Under the pieces are notes generated by a model. It saw nothing but the letters and a program-made list of their open reading frames with translations, did not search any database and was not told where the DNA came from. A stretch of DNA of 64,000 nucleotides, from positions 1-64,000 of the forward strand of contig JACCVV010000068.1 of the NCBI GenBank assembly GCA_013697955.1, read 5' to 3'. Numbering within the stretch: the first letter of the stretch is position 1; each line of letters begins with the position of its first letter. Below are positions 55,979 to 64,000 of the stretch, one piece after another. The stretch is from Tatlockia sp. (GTDB lineage: Bacteria; Pseudomonadota; Gammaproteobacteria; Legionellales; Legionellaceae). The translations under genes were made by a program, and so were the position numbers.

Positions 55979-56350
55979 ATGAAACAACATTCACCTCAAT
56001 TCTTAAAACTGGTAAACAAAGCAAAAGAGTCTATTAACGAAATAACATCTCAAATGCTAAAGAAAAAAATAGAGCAACAAGAGTCTTTTTTTCTCATCGA
56101 TGTACGCGAAGAAAGCGAATGGGCTGGCGGTCATATTGCTACAGCAATTCATCTAGGCAAGGGAATAATCGAGCGGGATATAGAAAAGACCATTACAGAT
56201 CCAGAATCGCAAATTGTCATTTATTGTAGCGGCGGTTTTCGCTCTGCCTTAGTTGCAAACTCTTTGGGAAAGATGGGCTATACCCAAGTTTATTCTTTGC
56301 AAACAGGCTCTCAAGGTTGGTTGGATGCGGGTTATGGATTAATTAAGTGA
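55979..56350 (+). CDS. Rhodanese-domain sulfurtransferase
   Basis: The single 123-residue rhodanese domain has DVREESEWAGGHI and the active-site loop YCSGGFRS with catalytic Cys. It probably moves sulfane sulfur or acts on thiosulfate or polysulfide. AAAGGA precedes ATG. Partner unknown. Confidence 0.85.
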   Translation: MKQHSPQFLKLVNKAKESINEITSQMLKKKIEQQESFFLIDVREESEWAGGHIATAIHLGKGIIERDIEKTITDPESQIVIYCSGGFRSALVANSLGKMGYTQVYSLQTGSQGWLDAGYGLIK

Positions 56351-56377
56351 GTTTTGTAAAAAAAATCTCAAATAAGT

Positions 56378-58072
56378 TTAAAGTGACAATCCTTGAGTTT
56401 TCTCTATTACATCGGGATTTTCATCGATAAAAGATTTCCAAATTTCCACACCCATTGTGGTTTTTGTAAGAAATTCTTCAATACCAGCGTAATTTTTAGC
56501 TTCAAGGCAATAAATAATATCTCTTGCGATAGCAATTTTGATATAGGTTGGAGATTCAAGTAGGTTTTCTAGATAGTCTAGGAGAGTTACTTTTTCTTCA
56601 AAAAAGGCAGTTAGGCAATCCACGTAGGTGTAGCAGGGTGTCATTAAGATTTTTAATAGCTTTATATTTTTACTTGTACTTAAGTTATCCAACATGATTA
56701 GCACAATTTTGCTTAAAAATTTGCCATTGATGTGGATATTTGAATCCGTCCATTCATTAATTTTGATTTGGGCTTCTTTAGAACCAAGGCTCGTTAAGTA
56801 TCTTTTTAATAACTCAATCACGCCTTTACGTTCCCCACAAAGCTGGGTTAATTGAATTTCAATGCAACTGGGGGCTGATACTAGACTCTTATTGTCACGC
56901 CAATCAATACGCAGCACAGAGATATTCTTTCCTTCAAAGCCTTCTAATTCAGGTTTTTCATTTTTCCATGTATCGAATGCCATCATATCTACAACAAGTG
57001 TTATTTTGCTTCCCAAGAGTTTATCAATATTATTTATACAGTCGGAATAGTTAAAAAAAGAATAGGTAATGTTGAATTTATTAAACATTGCTTCAAGAAA
57101 AGGCTTATCTTCCGCGCTTATTATTTCTTCATTTATCAAGAGTGGCTTTTGTTCCATAATAAAAAATGACAAATGATATAACAAAACTTCTATTGAAGAA
57201 TTAATGCAATATTGTGCGAAAAGATTCGGCCGATATATAAAATTCTCAATATTAGTTGCTGTGGGTAAGTCATTATGCGAAGCGCAAAAAATACTAACAT
57301 TAGTTTGTTGTGAAAAAGCACCAAAGGCATCTTTCTCTTCGTTTAACAATGAGAGACCTTTAATCACTGCTATCGAGGCGATATATGCAGGTACTTTAAA
57401 TGTACCTATTCGACCTGGGAGTTTTCGGCTTGAATAATCCTTTGCGAGATTTAAATTATCATAATCAATTGAATAAACGACATCGAAGTTACGAAGATTT
57501 TCAGGTATTTCATCAATATTCTCATAAAAATGAAGAAATATCTCAGTTTCACAGTAGAGATTAACAGCAGCAATAATAGCTTTAAATTGGCTACAAGCTT
57601 TTTTTTCCAACCGGGTTTCAATACAAACCATATTAATTTTTTTGTGGCCAAGGAGTGATAATCTAAAAATAATAATCAAATCTTGTAAAAATTTACCGGA
57701 TCCAATGCTTAATAAATTTATATTATCCCGAGTGGTGAAATTTGCGATTCTCTCCATTACCAAATTTTCTATTTTTCTCCGATTATTTCCGAGCAAAAAT
57801 CGATTGTGATTATTGTCATTGCAACAACATTCTCCAATCGAGGTTTTCCTTAGCTGAGAATGCTGATCCCAAAATTCAAAATAATTGGTAAATGCGTCTT
57901 CGTCATTCGAATTGTCAAATCGAATATTTCTCCCTTTGAAACTCTTAACTTCTAACATGGATACCCTAACTATTTCCTGAATAAAAAATTGCATACTTTC
58001 AGGTGTAGGATTAGGTACAAGTGTATCTATCGAAAACTCTTTGACCCCTTCGGTAGTTCTGCGGCTATACAT
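56378..58072 (-). CDS. Orphan protein with methyltransferase-like core
   Basis: I do not recognise a family. Residues about 118-130 (NLLSIGSGKFLQD) look like motif I of a class I methyltransferase, with an acidic residue after the second strand (VCIETR, 149-154) and FDVVYSIDYDN near 195. These are consistent with a SAM-dependent Rossmann fold. The remaining 350 residues are helical and mixed. Codon use and AT content look richer than its rapA neighbour. Standing alone, low in GC and orphan, it resembles Legionella effectors. The last residues (EKTQGLSL) give no clear signal. Function unproven. Confidence 0.55.
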   Translation of the reverse strand: MYSRRTTEGVKEFSIDTLVPNPTPESMQFFIQEIVRVSMLEVKSFKGRNIRFDNSNDEDAFTNYFEFWDQHSQLRKTSIGECCCNDNNHNRFLLGNNRRKIENLVMERIANFTTRDNINLLSIGSGKFLQDLIIIFRLSLLGHKKINMVCIETRLEKKACSQFKAIIAAVNLYCETEIFLHFYENIDEIPENLRNFDVVYSIDYDNLNLAKDYSSRKLPGRIGTFKVPAYIASIAVIKGLSLLNEEKDAFGAFSQQTNVSIFCASHNDLPTATNIENFIYRPNLFAQYCINSSIEVLLYHLSFFIMEQKPLLINEEIISAEDKPFLEAMFNKFNITYSFFNYSDCINNIDKLLGSKITLVVDMMAFDTWKNEKPELEGFEGKNISVLRIDWRDNKSLVSAPSCIEIQLTQLCGERKGVIELLKRYLTSLGSKEAQIKINEWTDSNIHINGKFLSKIVLIMLDNLSTSKNIKLLKILMTPCYTYVDCLTAFFEEKVTLLDYLENLLESPTYIKIAIARDIIYCLEAKNYAGIEEFLTKTTMGVEIWKSFIDENPDVIEKTQGLSL

Positions 58073-58294
58073 TGAATACTGACCCTTTATTTTATGAAGC
58101 TTTAGCTGATTTAATTGTATAAAATTTTATCATTCTATATTAAGGTTGTATTAATTCGGAATGAATTAAGAAGATTTCTTGAAGGGTTTTTTCAGGGAAA
58201 CGTGAAGCTGAATTAAAGGTTCTGATCTTAACCATTGAAGCTAAAGCTAAAAAATGGAAATTCGTACTTCCACAAAAGATCTCCTCTATAAAAA

Positions 58295-59572
58295 TTAGCC
58301 CACTTTTAAAAGTCTATCGAAAATATGCTTTGGTAGTAGCAGCCAAAAGCGGCCTTTATTTTTCATATTCTCACCGAGAAAGGCAGCTCTTTTACCTGAG
58401 CCCCAATAGATATCACCGCGCATTAACCCTCTGATCGCGCCACCAGTATCCTGAGCAATTAGTAAACGTTGGAATTTTTTAGTTACCTCGCTCTGATCCC
58501 TGGGTTTTTTTGTGGCCAGCCACACAGGTGAGCCTAGCGGGATCCATTTTTTATCAATTGCTAAAGAATAGCCTGGCGTTAATGCCATCCCTTGCGCGCC
58601 TAAAGCCATGGGTTCTTTTAAATTCTCAAAATATACAAATGATTTATTTTTATGCAGTATTGTATTCCCAGTTTTGGGATGACTTTTGAAAAAGCGGCTA
58701 ATTGCATTTTTGGACGCATTATCTCTGGTCATAATTCCTTTCTTAATTAGCACGCTGCCAATTGAAGTATAGTGGGCTCCATTTTCGCCGGCATAACCTA
58801 AATATAAGCTCTTTCCACTTGGCAACTTAATTATACCGGAGCCTTCTATCTCTAATAATAATCGTTCGACAGGACTATTTATCCAGGCTATTACCGATGC
58901 ATTTTTCTTAAGCGCTCCCTGATCAATTTGTTCACGCGTGTAATGTTTTGCTTTCTTCCATTCTAAGCCGCTCGGTATGCTATAAATGGGCGTACTGTAT
59001 TCTTTTGTGCGTGTTAGGCTACCCTTGAGCTGCGGCATATAGTATCCGGTGAATAGCCCTTCCAGCGGCTTTCGCTGCGTGAATTCAATGGGGTGAAACC
59101 ACTTGGTAAAAAAATCTCGAGCATTTTGCTCAGAAACTGTATCAAGCGTCGTAGCTTCACGGCAAGCTGGTTGCCAATCCTTTGCCTGTATATTGATATA
59201 GCTTGAACCTACTTTATGAGAAGGCGCCTGTTTCAGGAAGATTTTGCAAGAGTTTTGGAAAGCTTCTAATGATTTTTTGATATCCGTGTCATTCCAACCA
59301 GGTAATTCATCAAAGGGAACTTTCTTTAAGGCGACTTCGTGAATTTTTATCTTTTTGCTCTCTTCTTTTTTGCTGGTTTTAACTAGAGCCAGAGACTTGG
59401 GATTTAAATTGACCTTTGCTTTAGTTACAACTTTAGCCTTAACCGGAGCAAAATTTAATGCTGGTATATGAGAAGTCATCGGCTTTGAGTGATTTTCATC
59501 TGGCAAGGCCCAGTGGAAGCTCGATGACGGGTATACAAAACCCATTATTATGTAAATTAGTATTCGTATCAT
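58295..59572 (-). CDS. mltA: MltA-type lytic murein transglycosylase
   Basis: The MltA domain (FTGYYMPQLKGSLT and AWINSPVERLLLEIEGSGII) plus the 3D barrel with RLLIAQDTGGAIRGLMRGD and DIYWGSGKRA, which holds the catalytic Asp, show a peptidoglycan-cleaving enzyme. It has a short hydrophobic N-terminus (IRILIYIIMGFVYPSSS) but no lipobox Cys, so it is probably not a lipoprotein as E. coli MltA is. The first 100 residues are an unusual lysine-rich extension before the domain. Periplasmic. Confidence 0.88.
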   Translation of the reverse strand: MIRILIYIIMGFVYPSSSFHWALPDENHSKPMTSHIPALNFAPVKAKVVTKAKVNLNPKSLALVKTSKKEESKKIKIHEVALKKVPFDELPGWNDTDIKKSLEAFQNSCKIFLKQAPSHKVGSSYINIQAKDWQPACREATTLDTVSEQNARDFFTKWFHPIEFTQRKPLEGLFTGYYMPQLKGSLTRTKEYSTPIYSIPSGLEWKKAKHYTREQIDQGALKKNASVIAWINSPVERLLLEIEGSGIIKLPSGKSLYLGYAGENGAHYTSIGSVLIKKGIMTRDNASKNAISRFFKSHPKTGNTILHKNKSFVYFENLKEPMALGAQGMALTPGYSLAIDKKWIPLGSPVWLATKKPRDQSEVTKKFQRLLIAQDTGGAIRGLMRGDIYWGSGKRAAFLGENMKNKGRFWLLLPKHIFDRLLKVG

Positions 59573-59705
59573 AGCTAGGAAAAATTTTACACGAGAAATA
59601 ATTTAATACAACATGTTTTTTTTATGTATAAATTTTCCTTAATAATCAATATTGAAATGCTCTAAAACAGGATTCAAAAGTAAAAACCTAATCAATTCGG
59701 AACTT

Positions 59706-60134
59706 CTAACTGAGGTCCTTTTTCAGTTTTATTAAATAATCTACCGCATTAAAGGCTGATGCGTAGGCCGATTGGCAAGGATCCTGGCTATCAATTTTAG
59801 TCCCGATATCTTCCAGATTTTCTCCGCAAACAATACCATTTCCTACCACAATTGAATTTAAAGCGAAGGTTGTAAAGCAATTTTCTATGTGCGACATAAT
59901 ATAGTTATAGTGATCAAGATTGGTTTTTAAAACCAACCCAAGAGCTATGTAACCATCAAAGCTGTTTTTTTGGTGATAAGTATTTATGATAAATGGAATT
60001 TCATAGGTCCCGACAGGTGTTACTTCAATTTGATACTCATGAACGGAGTTTTTAACAAGTCTTTCACAGTGCAGAAGTTGCCTGGCGGACAGTTCTTTAT
60101 GAATATTTGATGAAATCATTAATATTCTGGACAT
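59706..60134 (-). CDS. Divergent lumazine-synthase-like protein, copy B
   Basis: The 142 residues align with copy A throughout: GTYEIPFIINTYHQK and KTNLDHYNYI match the substrate-binding GAxEIP and GxTxH segments of lumazine synthase. The His75 that acts as base is kept, but the usual GxT is changed to TNL, and the aromatic residue near position 10 is missing. It overlaps copy A by 16 bases on the same strand; AGGAA precedes ATG. Either a paralogue with another function or one partner of a mixed cage. Riboflavin synthesis role doubtful. Confidence 0.7.
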   Translation of the reverse strand: MSRILMISSNIHKELSARQLLHCERLVKNSVHEYQIEVTPVGTYEIPFIINTYHQKNSFDGYIALGLVLKTNLDHYNYIMSHIENCFTTFALNSIVVGNGIVCGENLEDIGTKIDSQDPCQSAYASAFNAVDYLIKLKKDLS

Positions 60135-60559
60135 CGTTTTTCCTGTTTTGCTTTCAGACGTAGCAAATAATCCAAAGCACGAAAGGCTTCATTAACTCTT
60201 TCCCGATTCTCAACGCGCGAAGTCAAAACCGCCATAGAGGGAGCAGTTATAATTCCATTACCTATTAAAAGGCCATCCAGAGCAAATTTTATGAAGCATT
60301 CTTTTACATGTTCCCAAATGAATTCGTAATGATCAGTAGATCCCTTTAAAAGCAAGCTGAGGGGAAGATAACCCGCATAAGGATTTTTGCGGTGAAAGGA
60401 TTGAATCACTGAGGGAATTTCATAAGTTCCTGCTTCAACAGTTTCAATATCATAATTATACGAGGATTTTTCAAGGACATTTAAACAACTGTCAAGTTGG
60501 TCTTTAGCCAGACTGTTGTAATAGTTCGACCAAACTACTAAAATCTTGTCTTTTGCCAT
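60119..60559 (-). CDS. Divergent lumazine-synthase-like protein (RibH2 type), copy A
   Basis: At 146 residues it has the lumazine-synthase plan: Trp10 in the pocket opening (as in Brucella RibH2), GTYEIP at 44-49, KGSTDHYEF at 72-80 with catalytic His77, and the C-terminal REAFRAL-like RVNEAFRALDYLL. Canonical enzymes make 6,7-dimethyl-8-ribityllumazine and form pentamers, decamers or shells. ATG at 60559 has GAGG nine bases upstream and is preferred to a TTG further 5'. No rib genes are nearby, so it is probably not the main RibH of the cell. Followed by copy B. Confidence 0.7.
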   Translation of the reverse strand: MAKDKILVVWSNYYNSLAKDQLDSCLNVLEKSSYNYDIETVEAGTYEIPSVIQSFHRKNPYAGYLPLSLLLKGSTDHYEFIWEHVKECFIKFALDGLLIGNGIITAPSMAVLTSRVENRERVNEAFRALDYLLRLKAKQEKRCPEY

Positions 60560-60672
60560 GATGTTAGGCCTCAATCGGTAAACGGCGAATAATAGCAGAG
60601 ATTAAGAAAACCGTATATCGGCTGTTCTCTTTGCAGATATTCAAAGATTTGAAACGCAGCCTTTGCAAAATT

Positions 60673-60710
60673 AAGCCACATAGTTGTAATATGCCGATTG
60701 TGGCTTTTTT
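60673..60710 (+). terminator. Terminator-like hairpin in the symporter leader
   Basis: AAGCCACA (60673-60680) and TGTGGCTT (60699-60706) pair over eight bases with an 18-base loop and a T run to 60710. On this strand the only gene after it is the symporter, 66 bases downstream, so it could be an attenuator. Confidence 0.5.
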
Positions 60711-60776
60711 AGGCTTTAAGTTTTGTAAGCGTCAAAGCTAGACATTTGGCATTACTAAGTTTTTACAAGGATTTAT

Positions 60777-61997
60777 ATGTCTACCGAATCAATAAAAAAA
60801 TTAAAATTTATTATTTGCCTTATATGCATTCTTATTTTCCCAATAATTTTTGGTAAACACATTCCGGTTATTTTTAAATCCATCAGTTATGCTTTAAGTT
60901 TGAGCATGAAAGGCATCTTAGAATTTCTTTTACCCTTCATTATTTTTAGCTTTGTCTTTTCCTGCCTATCCAATTTGCAAAAAGGCGCTCTCTTTTTTGT
61001 ATTTTTATTGATAGGTTGTGTCTTTGTTTCCAACTTTATGGCGCTAATGTTTGGGTATAGCTCAGGTTATATCGGACTTCATCTTTTGAATTTTACTGCC
61101 GCCCCGATTGAGGCGGCTCCGCAACTTCAGCCGGCCTGGCAGTTTCATTTAACCAAGCTTATTTCCAATGATATTGCTTTATTGATTGGCTTTGCGACTG
61201 GCATATTCTTTTCTTTTTGGCCGAATGCAAAAGCAAAAAATGTGGCAACCACCTTAAATAACTGGGCGAATGGATTTTTAAAGCGGGTCTTTATTCCCTT
61301 TCTACCCCTGTTTATCCTTGGTTTTATCTTTAAACTAGAATATGAGCATATGCTTGAAACCTCCCTTACCTTGTATGGTCCTATTCTAGTTTTGATCGTT
61401 TTCGCTCAGTGGATATACATTAGCTTCTGGTATCTGGTTGCCTCAGACTTTTCAATAAAAAAATTCCTTTTTTATTTCAAAAATGTTTTACCAGCAAGTT
61501 TGGTTGGATTTAGTACGATTTCAAGCGCTGCCGCAATGCCAGTCTTGCTCATTTCTACCGAGAAAAACTTAGGCGACCCTGAGAAGGCCAGAATGCTGGT
61601 TCCCGCTATTATTAATATCCACACCTTAGGCTCTGCCATAGGAATTCCAATTTTAAGCCTAGCTACGATTTTGACCTTTGGCTTGCCCTTACCTTCAATT
61701 TCAACCTTTGCAATTTTTGCCCTTTACACAGCGTTGGCAAAGTATGCTGTGGCGGCCGTACCTGGCGGTGTGATCATTGTTGTAGCGCCTATTTTGGAAG
61801 CACACCTTGGCTTCACAAGCGATATGGTTGGGTTAATAACAGCGGTCTACTTACTCTGCGATCCATTTGGAACAACAGCTAATGTCACGGCGAATGGTAT
61901 GTTTCCCATTATGTTTACCAAAATTTATGACCGCTTTTCGAAAGTTAAACTGCCTACCTTTGAGGAAGAAAAGGAAAACTTACCTGCGTCTAGCTGA
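60777..61997 (+). CDS. Dicarboxylate/amino acid:cation symporter (SDF family)
   Basis: The glutamate-transporter fold is seen as eight membrane helices and two re-entrant loops: STISSAAAMP (serine-rich hairpin), NIHTLGSAIGIPI (NMDGT-type motif) and DPFGTTANVTANG (D-x-x-T-T-x-N motif). It imports dicarboxylates or amino acids with Na or H. At 406 residues it is full length. AAGGA lies before the ATG. The NMDGT change (NIHTL) suggests altered ion binding. The leader contains a terminator-like hairpin. Confidence 0.85.
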   Translation: MSTESIKKLKFIICLICILIFPIIFGKHIPVIFKSISYALSLSMKGILEFLLPFIIFSFVFSCLSNLQKGALFFVFLLIGCVFVSNFMALMFGYSSGYIGLHLLNFTAAPIEAAPQLQPAWQFHLTKLISNDIALLIGFATGIFFSFWPNAKAKNVATTLNNWANGFLKRVFIPFLPLFILGFIFKLEYEHMLETSLTLYGPILVLIVFAQWIYISFWYLVASDFSIKKFLFYFKNVLPASLVGFSTISSAAAMPVLLISTEKNLGDPEKARMLVPAIINIHTLGSAIGIPILSLATILTFGLPLPSISTFAIFALYTALAKYAVAAVPGGVIIVVAPILEAHLGFTSDMVGLITAVYLLCDPFGTTANVTANGMFPIMFTKIYDRFSKVKLPTFEEEKENLPASS

Positions 61998-62143
61998 ACA
62001 GACTTAAGGTCCTCAAAATCCCAAAACCGGGCGCTAATCAAACTTTTAGGCGCCTGGCTTACCTAAGCTTTTTTCATTCCCTAGGTCTAAAACCATTTTT
62101 CTAAAGTGGATGAGCAAAAAGGATTTAGGTTAAATTTAGAACC

Positions 62144-62818
62144 TTAATACCCACTTTTCATGTTAGATAAATCAAGGGTTGTTATTCCGGATTCACCTGC
62201 GATCAATATTTTGTCTGCCAAGCGTTTTGCAAACAAGCCTGTTTCCACTATCCCCGGGATTAACTTCAGTTTTTCTTCGAGTGCAACAGGACTCATAATT
62301 TCCAGATTTGAAACATCTAGAATGATATTGCCATTATCCGTAACAAAACCCTCTCGATATTCAGGATCACCGCCAATTTTGACAATTTCTCGGGCAACGT
62401 AACTACGGGCAATTGGCAACACTTCTATAGCGAGCGGAAAAACACCTAGATTTCGGACCAGTTTTGATTCGTCAACTATGCAGATAAATTGATTTGCAAC
62501 TGTGGCAATTATTTTTTCGCGAGTAAGTGCGCCCCCGCCCCCTTTGATCATTTGATGGCGCTCATCCACTTCATCGGCCCCATCAATATAAATTGCTAGC
62601 TCATTGGTAGTATTTAAATCAATAACAGGTATGCCTGCAGCACGTAGACGCGCTTCTGTATCTTTGGAACTGGCAACGCAGGCATCAATTCTGTGCTTTA
62701 TTGTTGTAAGTTCTTCAATAAAATAATTGACAGTAGAACCCGTCCCTACACCGATTATCATGTCATCTTCAACATAGGCTAAGGCAGCTTTTGCTGCTTT
62801 TGCTTTTAGAATACTCAT
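62144..62818 (-). CDS. rpiA: Ribose-5-phosphate isomerase A
   Basis: The GTGSTVNYFIEEL phosphate loop, DGADEVD, and KGGGGALTREKI with catalytic Glu identify RpiA, which interconverts ribose-5-phosphate and ribulose-5-phosphate in the pentose phosphate pathway. I chose ATG at 62818 (MSILKAKAAKAALAYV) with AAAGGG about eight bases upstream; the frame runs 14 codons further 5' into the poxB end. 224 residues is normal. It follows poxB by 32 bases and probably shares its transcript. Confidence 0.94.
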   Translation of the reverse strand: MSILKAKAAKAALAYVEDDMIIGVGTGSTVNYFIEELTTIKHRIDACVASSKDTEARLRAAGIPVIDLNTTNELAIYIDGADEVDERHQMIKGGGGALTREKIIATVANQFICIVDESKLVRNLGVFPLAIEVLPIARSYVAREIVKIGGDPEYREGFVTDNGNIILDVSNLEIMSPVALEEKLKLIPGIVETGLFAKRLADKILIAGESGITTLDLSNMKSGY

Positions 62819-62850
62819 TAAAAAAACCCTTTCGTTAAAAGGCGAAGATT

Positions 62851-64000
62851 TTAGCGCCACAAATTAGATTTAACCAGATCCAGGATTTCAGTTCCTCGAC
62901 CATTAATGATTGCCTTCATCATATATAAACTAAATCCCTTAACCTGAGAGGAATTAATTGTTGGTGGCATCACTAATTCATTTCGATTGACCTTTACATC
63001 GACCAGTGCTGGCCCCGCATGGGAAAAGGCTGAATTTAAAGCCTCTGCCAACTCCGCAGGTTCGTCAACACGAAAACCTTTAATTCCTATCGCTTCTGCC
63101 ATTTTGGCGAAATTGGGATTTTCCAGTTCGGTACCGTAATCCAGCATGCCGCCGACATGCATTTCCATTTCGACAAAACCCAGAGTGCCATTGTTGAAAA
63201 TGATTATTTTAATAGGTAAATTTTGCTGTTGCAGAGTCAAAATATCGCCCATTAACATAGAAAATCCGCCATCACCACAAAGAGCAACAACCTGTCGCCC
63301 ATGAAAAGCAGACTGAGCGCCGATAGCTTGCGCTAGAGCATTTGCCATCGAACCATGATTAAATGAACCTAGCAATTGACGCTGTCCATTCATTTCAAGA
63401 TAACGAGCAGCCCAAACCGTTGGCGTTCCCACATCACAAGTAAAGATAGCATCTGTTGAAGCAGCTAAATTTATTTGACTTGCTAAATATTGAGGGTGGA
63501 TCCGTGTTTTACCTGGCTCACTATGAGCTAGTGCATCTAATTCGCTGCGTGCATGTTGGTAATGGGATAAAGCCTGCTCTAAATGACCTTTATCCTCTTT
63601 AATGGTTAACAAAGGTAAAAGGGCTTGTATGGTGCTATTAACATCACCAACAGCACCTAATGTAAGATCACAGCGCTTACCCAATTGTTCTCCATTCAGG
63701 TCAATCTGGATAATCTCAGCCTTGGATGGATAGAACTGTCTATATGGAAAACTGGTTCCCAGCAACAACAAAGTATCGCAGGCTTCCATAGCATAATATC
63801 CGGAAGAAAAACCAATCAGACCGGTCATTCCAACATCATAGGGGTTATCATATTCGACAAAGGCTTTTCCACGCAAAGTATGGACAACCGGTGCGGCCAA
63901 TTTGGCACATAAAGCCATTAATGATTGATGTGAGTCAGCTGCGCCTATACCGCAAAAGATCGTTATTTTTTTAGCAGAATTTAGGCGTGTGGCAATTTCT
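62851..64000 (-). CDS. poxB: Pyruvate dehydrogenase (quinone), 5' end outside window
   Basis: The C-terminal part of a thiamine-diphosphate enzyme of the PoxB/acetolactate-synthase group: central FAD-binding-type domain (GFSSGYYAMEACDTLLLLG, EIIQIDLNGEQLGKRCD) and TPP motif GDGGFSMLMGDILTL followed by NNGTLGFVEMEM. The C-terminal membrane-binding tail (SLYMMKAIINGRGTEILDLV) is that of PoxB. The frame is open to the right edge (upstream IFCGIGAADSHQSL is normal PoxB). It oxidises pyruvate to acetate and feeds electrons to quinone. rpiA follows. Confidence 0.88.
   Translation of the reverse strand, partial: EIATRLNSAKKITIFCGIGAADSHQSLMALCAKLAAPVVHTLRGKAFVEYDNPYDVGMTGLIGFSSGYYAMEACDTLLLLGTSFPYRQFYPSKAEIIQIDLNGEQLGKRCDLTLGAVGDVNSTIQALLPLLTIKEDKGHLEQALSHYQHARSELDALAHSEPGKTRIHPQYLASQINLAASTDAIFTCDVGTPTVWAARYLEMNGQRQLLGSFNHGSMANALAQAIGAQSAFHGRQVVALCGDGGFSMLMGDILTLQQQNLPIKIIIFNNGTLGFVEMEMHVGGMLDYGTELENPNFAKMAEAIGIKGFRVDEPAELAEALNSAFSHAGPALVDVKVNRNELVMPPTINSSQVKGFSLYMMKAIINGRGTEILDLVKSNLWR

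Overview
The window is AT-rich chromosomal DNA of a gammaproteobacterium, most likely a Legionella species or close relative. This is inferred from several genes together: a DotI/IcmL-family periplasmic protein, a two-domain GNAT acetyltransferase resembling the Dot/Icm effector VipF next to a FabF-type ketosynthase, leucine-rich-repeat and other effector-like proteins, an lpxD copy coupled to polA, and a two-subunit glycine dehydrogenase. No sequence search was possible, so the genus is a judgement from gene content.

Layout. 1-12.2 kb is accessory DNA: an LRR protein open to the left edge, an orphan membrane protein, a DUF2089 regulator/membrane protein/S9 peptidase row, an alpha/beta-hydrolase-like gene split by one in-frame stop, and a row of small enzymes (P-loop kinase, GNAT, beta-lactamase-fold hydrolase, APH-type kinase). 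12.2-22.45 kb reads as a decayed genomic island ending at the 3' end of ssrA (tmRNA). It holds a broken tyrosine integrase fused tail to tail with a broken AAA/DUF4435 ATPase, then an intact Fic protein and an intact-looking type I restriction-modification operon (hsdR-hsdM-hsdS). It ends with a truncated reading frame, a DUF5681 pseudogene and a cluster of GGGGTA repeats that resemble integrase arm sites.

22.45-36.3 kb returns to core genes: ssrA, prlC, an effector-like multi-pass membrane protein, the tkt-gap-pgk carbon operon, an ABC transporter with a fused double permease, an IcmL-like secreted protein and small genes. 36.4-41.1 kb is the glycine cleavage operon gcvT-gcvH-gcvPA-(YciI)-gcvPB, with a YciI-like gene translationally coupled between the two P-protein subunits. 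41.4-56.4 kb holds a small HTH gene, a DUF155/RMND1 protein, a small membrane protein, the VipF-like protein, a FabF-like enzyme, a BaiN/YhiN flavoprotein, CsbD, lpxD-polA, an M13 metallopeptidase, rapA and a rhodanese. 56.4-64 kb holds a methyltransferase-like orphan, an MltA-type lytic transglycosylase, two tandem divergent lumazine-synthase homologues, an SDF-family symporter, and rpiA with poxB, which runs off the right edge.

The points most worth a second look are the decayed island at ssrA, a 30-bp perfect palindrome upstream of hsdR, the 19-codon tmRNA tag, the tandem RibH2-like pair, the single-stop hydrolase gene, and YciI inside the gcv operon. I found no convincing wholly new multi-gene system. 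No CRISPR array, tRNA or rRNA was seen.
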